A stretch of DNA of 8,623 nucleotides from contig CAYIEX010000077.1 in NCBI GenBank assembly GCA_964362485.1, positions 1-8,623 of the forward strand, written 5' to 3'. Positions 6,067 through 8,623 of the stretch are shown here, one piece after another. The translations under genes and the position numbers were made by a program. This DNA is from CAMAVK01 sp964362485 (GTDB lineage Archaea; Nanobdellota; Nanobdellia; Woesearchaeales; GW2011-AR9). Positions within the stretch are counted from its first letter, which is position 1. Each line of letters begins with the position of its first letter. The notes under the pieces are model-generated. The model saw only the letters and a program-made list of their open reading frames with translations, had not been told where the DNA came from and made no database searches.

Positions 6067-6303
6067 ATGCCAGGATTTGATAAAAGTTTAGATAAGGAAA
6101 TGTTCTCAGAATCAGTTACCGTTGGACGAAGTAAACTCACTGTTGCAATTTTTGCATACAATAATGGAACTCCAAAGCTTCAACTTAGCCGAGAAAATGT
6201 TGGTGCAGAAGGCGATGCCAACTTTGCTAAATTAGGACGTTTAACTAAAGAAGAACTCGAAGCAATCCTTCCACTCGTTGAGAAGGCACGGACGAAACTT
6301 TAA
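6067..6303 (+). CDS. Small conserved protein, probably PC4-like nucleic-acid-binding
   Basis: A 78-residue protein beginning MPGFDKSLDKEMFSESVTVG. The middle has strand-like patterns (KLTVAIFAYNNGTPKLQLSR, 23-42), then KLGRLTKEELEAILPLVEKA forms a C-terminal amphipathic helix. Strands with a G-x-PKL turn followed by a KLGR-type segment and one helix resemble the PC4/YdbC family of single-stranded DNA/RNA-binding proteins (PF02229). This is judged by eye, so treat it as likely rather than proven. If correct, it would act in the cytoplasm as a small ssDNA-binding or transcription cofactor. The clear Shine-Dalgarno site, its own TATA box and short length fit an abundant protein. Its stop codon overlaps the stop of the convergent DUF218 gene (shared 6300-6303). 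There is no signal peptide or Cys. Confidence 0.7.
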   Translation: MPGFDKSLDKEMFSESVTVGRSKLTVAIFAYNNGTPKLQLSRENVGAEGDANFAKLGRLTKEELEAILPLVEKARTKL

Positions 6304-6935
6304 TAGCCTAACTTATCTTCTTTTACATTTCTTTGAAGTTGCAAAGTTAATTCTTGGTGATAGTGATCTTTGTTTCCTGTAAAAGCAGGATTATACTGAA
6401 AAATAAATTGTTTCATGGACTCCATGTTGCCAGCTTGAATCCCATAGGTTTGTGTTAGATGTGTTTCATTAAAATTAATTATTGTTGTCTCATGCAGTTC
6501 ATGATTTCTTCTTTCCTCAACAGAAAATGGCGGATCTTCTGCTGCCGCAAATGATATAGTATAACCATTCGAGAAAACGAACGAGAACATAAAAATTACC
6601 CGCTTAAGATGAAAAGCATTGGTTACAACAGTAATTTCATTGATTCCCATTTCATCAAATATCTTCCTGCTAAAATAAGCATTGGAAAAAGTATCCTTTG
6701 ATTGCTCTTCGCAGATTATTTTTGATATATCTACACCCATTCCCTGAAGATAACGTTTCCCACTTTCAGCTTCTGAAATTAAAAGAGGCGTCTTGCGATA
6801 TGTATAACCAGTTGAACAGAGAATTACATCATATTCTCCTGAATGTTGTATTGCATAATCATAACGTAATTTACTGCGTATGTTTGGATAACCATTCTCA
6901 TCCACGCCGCCACTTGGTATAATCAATGCTTTCAT
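6300..6935 (-). CDS. DUF218/YdcF-like protein
   Basis: A 211-residue protein with the marks of the DUF218 (YdcF/SanA/ElyC-like) family, a Rossmann-like alpha/beta fold. The first strand ALIIPSGGVDENG (3-15) matches the family's opening glycine-rich loop. YDVILCSTGYTYRKTP (35-50) is the second strand and loop. EEQSKDTFSNA (76-86) matches the E-x-x-S-x-[DN]-T-x-x-N-A motif, and VVTNAFHLKRV (103-113) matches the V-T-[SN]-x-[FY]-H-[ML]-x-R motif. Some bacterial members act in envelope metabolism and YdcF binds S-adenosylmethionine; the substrate here is unknown. There is no membrane anchor, unlike SanA and ElyC, so it is probably cytoplasmic. The C-terminus (from about 140) is less typical. A TATA-like box 25 bases before the ATG lies between it and the TFS-like gene, so it may be transcribed alone or by read-through. 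It ends tail-to-tail with a 4-base overlap against the PC4-like gene. Confidence 0.85.
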   Translation of the reverse strand: MKALIIPSGGVDENGYPNIRSKLRYDYAIQHSGEYDVILCSTGYTYRKTPLLISEAESGKRYLQGMGVDISKIICEEQSKDTFSNAYFSRKIFDEMGINEITVVTNAFHLKRVIFMFSFVFSNGYTISFAAAEDPPFSVEERRNHELHETTIINFNETHLTQTYGIQAGNMESMKQFIFQYNPAFTGNKDHYHQELTLQLQRNVKEDKLGY

Positions 6936-6953
6936 AAATAATGTGTTGGGGTG

Positions 6954-6966
6954 ATATTTATTAAAT
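6954..6966 (-). promoter_or_regulatory. TATA-like box for the DUF218 gene
   Basis: On the minus strand this reads ATTTAATAAATAT. It is centred about 25 bases before the ATG at 6935 and just after the stop of the upstream TFS-like gene (6974), so the DUF218 gene probably has its own leaderless transcript. Confidence 0.5.
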
Positions 6967-6973
6967 ATTCCGC

Positions 6974-7300
6974 CTACTTAATTTTCCCTTCTACCATGTG
7001 AACAAGACCACATTTCCCACACTTGTACTTCGAGACATAATCCTCGTCCGAATAAGATGGTCCAATTTCACGCAGTTCAGCTTTATCATATCCGCACTTA
7101 CCGCATACATGATCATGTACTGCCAAGATATTCTTTCCATCAGCCACACTCACAGGTTCCGCAACTTGGTTATTCCTCTCTGTTAAGGTCTCGCTTGATC
7201 TAATAGTTTCTTTTTGGATATGCCCTAATGGACATGCCATCCATTTGCCATATTCAGTCTTCTTTGGTACCAGCAGCGTGCCACATGTTGTACAAAACAT
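6974..7300 (-). CDS. TFS/RPB9/RPA12-like zinc-ribbon transcription protein
   Basis: A 108-residue protein with two zinc ribbons, the layout of archaeal transcript cleavage factor TFS (also called RpoM). TFS enters the RNA polymerase secondary channel and stimulates cleavage of backtracked RNA. The N-terminal ribbon begins MFCTTCGTLLVPKK (C3, C6). Its second half is CPLGH (C23, H27) rather than the usual CxxC, so the metal set would be C3H or weakened. A linker of about 35 residues follows. The C-terminal ribbon has C66/C69 (CGKCGY) and C94/C97 (CGKCG). Its tip reads GPSYSDEDYVSKYK instead of the classical Q-T-R-S-A-D-E-P, though a D-E pair (D85, E86) is kept. It could be a true cleavage factor, or a diverged paralogue that binds polymerase without cutting. 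A strong TATA box lies about 27 bases before the ATG. Confidence 0.8.
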   Translation of the reverse strand: MFCTTCGTLLVPKKTEYGKWMACPLGHIQKETIRSSETLTERNNQVAEPVSVADGKNILAVHDHVCGKCGYDKAELREIGPSYSDEDYVSKYKCGKCGLVHMVEGKIK

Positions 7301-7322
7301 TCTTTAAAAACCATCTACTTTA

Positions 7323-7330
7323 TTTATAAA
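7323..7330 (-). promoter_or_regulatory. TATA box for the TFS-like gene
   Basis: TTTATAAA is palindromic and close to ideal, centred about 27 bases before the ATG at 7300 on the minus strand. No ribosome site is present, so the mRNA is probably leaderless. Confidence 0.6.
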
Positions 7331-7416
7331 AGTATGTTCCAAAAACAGGCAAAAATAGACAACAATGAGATATAGATTCACAAGTAAGTGAAATCTAGCC
7401 TAAAATCATAGAAACG

Positions 7417-7424
7417 TTTAATAA
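7417..7424 (+). promoter_or_regulatory. TATA-like box for the exported-protein operon
   Basis: TTTAATAA lies about 40 bases before the ATG at 7461. Transcription would begin near 7447, giving a leader of about 14 bases that is just long enough to carry the Shine-Dalgarno sequence. Confidence 0.45.
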
Positions 7425-7448
7425 TAACCCCTCTAAAGAAAGATCTTA

Positions 7449-7455
7449 AAGAGGT
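7449..7455 (+). promoter_or_regulatory. Shine-Dalgarno sequence of the SCP2-like gene
   Basis: AAGAGGT lies 5 bases before the ATG at 7461 and confirms the start. Confidence 0.7.
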
Positions 7456-7460
7456 AAACT

Positions 7461-7895
7461 ATGAAAAAATCAATTCTCTTTGTTATTGTAATACTGGCCA
7501 GTTTTAGTGTTTTCGCCCATGGAGATTATTCTGAAGACATCACCACAATGCAAGAGCAGCTCCTTGGTCAAGAACTCCAAGGTTCCTTTGCAAAGTACAT
7601 GTCCGATGAGCGAATTAACCTCAACATTGGTCTTCAAGATGGTAAAGATCTGGATTTGGGTATAACCACAGAAAATAAAGTCATCACCCAATTTGATAAA
7701 GTGACTTTGGAAAACCCCACTCTTGAAATTCATACAACTGAGGATACGCTAAACACTATTTTAGAAAGTGAAAATTCTCTCATGCTCATTGCAAAAGCAT
7801 TAAACGAGGGTACAATACAATATAAAGCAAATGGATTTTTTAACAAGATTAAATATGGTGTCATCGTCTCGATGATTAAAAACAAAGCAAGGTGA
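7461..7895 (+). CDS. Exported SCP2-like protein
   Basis: A 144-residue protein with a typical signal peptide: KK at 2-3, a hydrophobic core (ILFVIVILASFSVF) and a probable cut after V-F-A at 19. The mature part begins HGDYSEDI. Residues 45-136 alternate strands and helices: NLNIGLQDGKDLDLGI, then NPTLEIHTTEDTLNTIL and LNEGTIQYKANG, ending in the helix FNKIKYGVIVSMI. The order (strand, [NP]-T-L-x-I, a helix, then an E-G-x-I-x-Y strand) is like the SCP2 sterol-carrier fold, which encloses a hydrophobic ligand. I infer a small lipid- or hydrophobe-binding protein outside the cytoplasmic membrane; the ligand is unknown. It has no Cys. It is the first gene of an operon: its TGA is part of the ribosome site of the following lipoprotein gene, which starts 4 bases later. 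Confidence 0.75.
   Translation: MKKSILFVIVILASFSVFAHGDYSEDITTMQEQLLGQELQGSFAKYMSDERINLNIGLQDGKDLDLGITTENKVITQFDKVTLENPTLEIHTTEDTLNTILESENSLMLIAKALNEGTIQYKANGFFNKIKYGVIVSMIKNKAR
7889..7895 (+). promoter_or_regulatory. Shine-Dalgarno sequence of the first lipoprotein gene
   Basis: AAGGTGA lies 4 bases before the ATG at 7900 and includes the TGA stop of the upstream gene, so translation of the two genes is probably coupled. Confidence 0.7.
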
Positions 7896-7899
7896 ACTC

Positions 7900-8334
7900 A
7901 TGAAAAAAATACTAATCTTAATAAGCCTCTTAGTCGTTCTTGCTATTGTGGCAAGCTGTAATAAAGGAAATTCACTAACAGGTGGCGTAGTTGCTAATGA
8001 ACCAGTTCCACAAAAAGTTGAAACTCCAGCAACTCCCCCCGCTCAACTAGATGAACCAGAAGAAAATGGTGTCTATGAAGTTAAAATAACTGACACGGGT
8101 TTTGACCCGGTCCAGTTAGAAATCTCCGTGGGGGACACTGTTCGTTGGATTAATGCCCGTGAGAGTACCCGTCTTGAAAAAGCATTTATCGTAGGAATGC
8201 GCAATTGCCTTGAAGTTCGCAGTGAAACTCTTCTATATGAAGATACGTTTGAGTGGACATTTGACCAGGCGGAGACTTGCCAGGTTGTTGAAGGTATAAC
8301 AGTTAACCAAATCGGCACGATTGTTATCCAATAA
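7900..8334 (+). CDS. Cupredoxin-like lipoprotein lacking copper ligands
   Basis: A 144-residue protein. The signal peptide (KKILILISLLVVLAI) ends in a lipobox V17-A18-S19-C20, so Cys20 is probably lipid-anchored on the outer face of the membrane. A low-complexity linker rich in Pro, Glu and Thr follows (about 21-56). Residues 58-143 resemble a cupredoxin: YEVKITDTGFDPVQLEISVG then DTVRWIN are the first strands, and a late strand pair ends GTIVIQ. Type I copper needs two His, a Cys and usually a Met, but the protein has no His at all, so it cannot form that site. Two Cys (103 and 127) could form a disulfide instead. The role is unknown; perhaps structural, redox or protein-binding at the cell surface. 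It is co-transcribed with the SCP2-like gene and followed by a second lipoprotein gene with a similar leader. Confidence 0.8.
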   Translation: MKKILILISLLVVLAIVASCNKGNSLTGGVVANEPVPQKVETPATPPAQLDEPEENGVYEVKITDTGFDPVQLEISVGDTVRWINARESTRLEKAFIVGMRNCLEVRSETLLYEDTFEWTFDQAETCQVVEGITVNQIGTIVIQ

Positions 8335-8345
8335 TTCCACGCAGT

Positions 8346-8396
8346 TTAAATTTATTTTAATTCTTATTAATTTTCATCTATTTATTCTTGTTTTAG
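8346..8396 (+). terminator. T-rich stretch after the lipoprotein operon
   Basis: Shortly after the stop codon there are repeated short T runs (TTTATTTTAATTC, then ATTTTCATCTATTTATT, then TTGTTTTAG). Clusters of T runs can stop archaeal RNA polymerase. None is longer than four T, so this is a weak call. The gap 8335-8528 holds nothing else apart from the promoter of the next gene. Confidence 0.3.
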
Positions 8397-8485
8397 TCGA
8401 CACTGCTAATCCATATTACTAATATTACTTTCTATGTTTATCCTCATAAAATACCTACCTCCCAGTCATACCTACTCATAGAAAG

Positions 8486-8492
8486 ATTTAAG
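8486..8492 (+). promoter_or_regulatory. TATA-like box for the second lipoprotein gene
   Basis: ATTTAAG lies about 40 bases before the ATG at 8529, the same distance as the TATA box of the SCP2-like gene from its ATG. The leader would be about 13-15 bases and carry the ribosome site. Confidence 0.4.
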
Positions 8493-8517
8493 AGTTAAAA
8501 TTAATTACCTATCCTAA

Positions 8518-8524
8518 GAGGTGA
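8518..8524 (+). promoter_or_regulatory. Shine-Dalgarno sequence of the second lipoprotein gene
   Basis: GAGGTGA, the strongest ribosome site in the window, lies 4 bases before the ATG at 8529 and matches the archaeal 16S 3' end well. Confidence 0.7.
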
Positions 8525-8528
8525 CCTT

Positions 8529-8623
8529 ATGAAAAAGATACTATTGATTCTCAGTTTACTTATTATTACACTTTTTGTTGTTAGTTGCGAACAAGGAGCA
8601 ACAAGTAACACGAGTGTAGAAAC
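8529..8623 (+). CDS. Lipoprotein, N-terminal part (cut by window edge)
   Basis: The first 31 codons are visible. They encode a signal peptide, MKKILLILSLLIITLFVV, with a lipobox V17-V18-S19-C20, followed by EQGATSNTSVET, a Ser/Thr-rich linker as in other surface lipoproteins. The leader is close to that of the lipoprotein at 7900 (both begin MKKIL, both have the lipid-anchor Cys at position 20), so the two may be paralogues in tandem. The folded domain lies beyond the window. It has its own TATA-like box and a strong ribosome site, so it is probably transcribed separately from the 7461-8334 operon. Confidence 0.8.
   Translation, partial: MKKILLILSLLIITLFVVSCEQGATSNTSVE

Noticed and set aside
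7470..7733. Minus-strand reading frame of 87 codons
   Set aside because: It is antisense to the SCP2-like gene, which has a signal peptide, ribosome site and operon context; the minus frame has none of these.
8073..8318. Minus-strand reading frame of 81 codons
   Set aside because: It is antisense to the cupredoxin-like lipoprotein gene, and its Ser/Arg/Thr-rich composition is typical of a shadow frame.

Overview
The window reads as a piece of chromosome from a DPANN-type archaeon, most like the Woesearchaeota/Nanoarchaeota group (inferred from gene content and style, not from a marker tree). The evidence is an archaeal/eukaryotic-type Kae1 tRNA-modification protein, a TFS/RPB9-like zinc-ribbon transcription protein, TATA-box promoters in front of nearly every gene, and a strongly bacterial-looking GyrB, which many such archaea carry. 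It also has small secreted proteins and lipoproteins of a kind I associate with these genomes. The DNA is AT-rich, most clearly between genes. I see no rRNA, tRNA, CRISPR array, insertion sequence or integrase.

Layout. 1-300 (-): start of a TPR protein that runs off the left edge. 438-1388 (+): kae1. 1394-1759 (-): small TPR protein, convergent with kae1. 1829-2293 (-) and 2376-3041 (-): two proteins I do not recognise. 3210-5138 (+): gyrB, with its start moved 42 codons inside the longest reading frame. 5189-5524 (+): small single-span membrane protein. 5543-5947 (-): unrecognised small soluble protein. 6067-6303 (+): small, probably PC4-like protein. 6300-6935 (-): DUF218/YdcF-like protein. 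6974-7300 (-): TFS-like zinc-ribbon protein. 7461-7895 and 7900-8334 (+): an exported SCP2-like protein and a cupredoxin-like lipoprotein, forming a two-gene operon. 8529-8623 (+): start of a second lipoprotein that runs off the right edge. No gap between genes exceeds 200 bases, and the gaps mostly hold promoters.

Two modes of expression are visible. Eight genes have a TATA-like box centred about 25-30 bases before the ATG and no Shine-Dalgarno sequence, so they are probably transcribed as leaderless mRNAs, each from its own promoter. The PC4-like gene and the three exported-protein genes at the right end instead have clear GAGGT/AGGTGA ribosome sites. gyrB lies between these modes, with a TATA box about 51 bases upstream and no clear ribosome site. 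These patterns were also used to choose start codons for gyrB, the 221-residue protein and the small membrane protein.

Functionally the window mixes core information processing (tRNA t6A synthesis, DNA supercoiling, transcription) with small lineage-specific proteins and a cell-envelope block at the right. The most unusual points are a cupredoxin-like lipoprotein with no histidine, a zinc-ribbon transcription protein with altered metal and tip motifs, a substitution in the Kae1 SGGNTQ motif, and several short unrecognised proteins that each have their own promoter.
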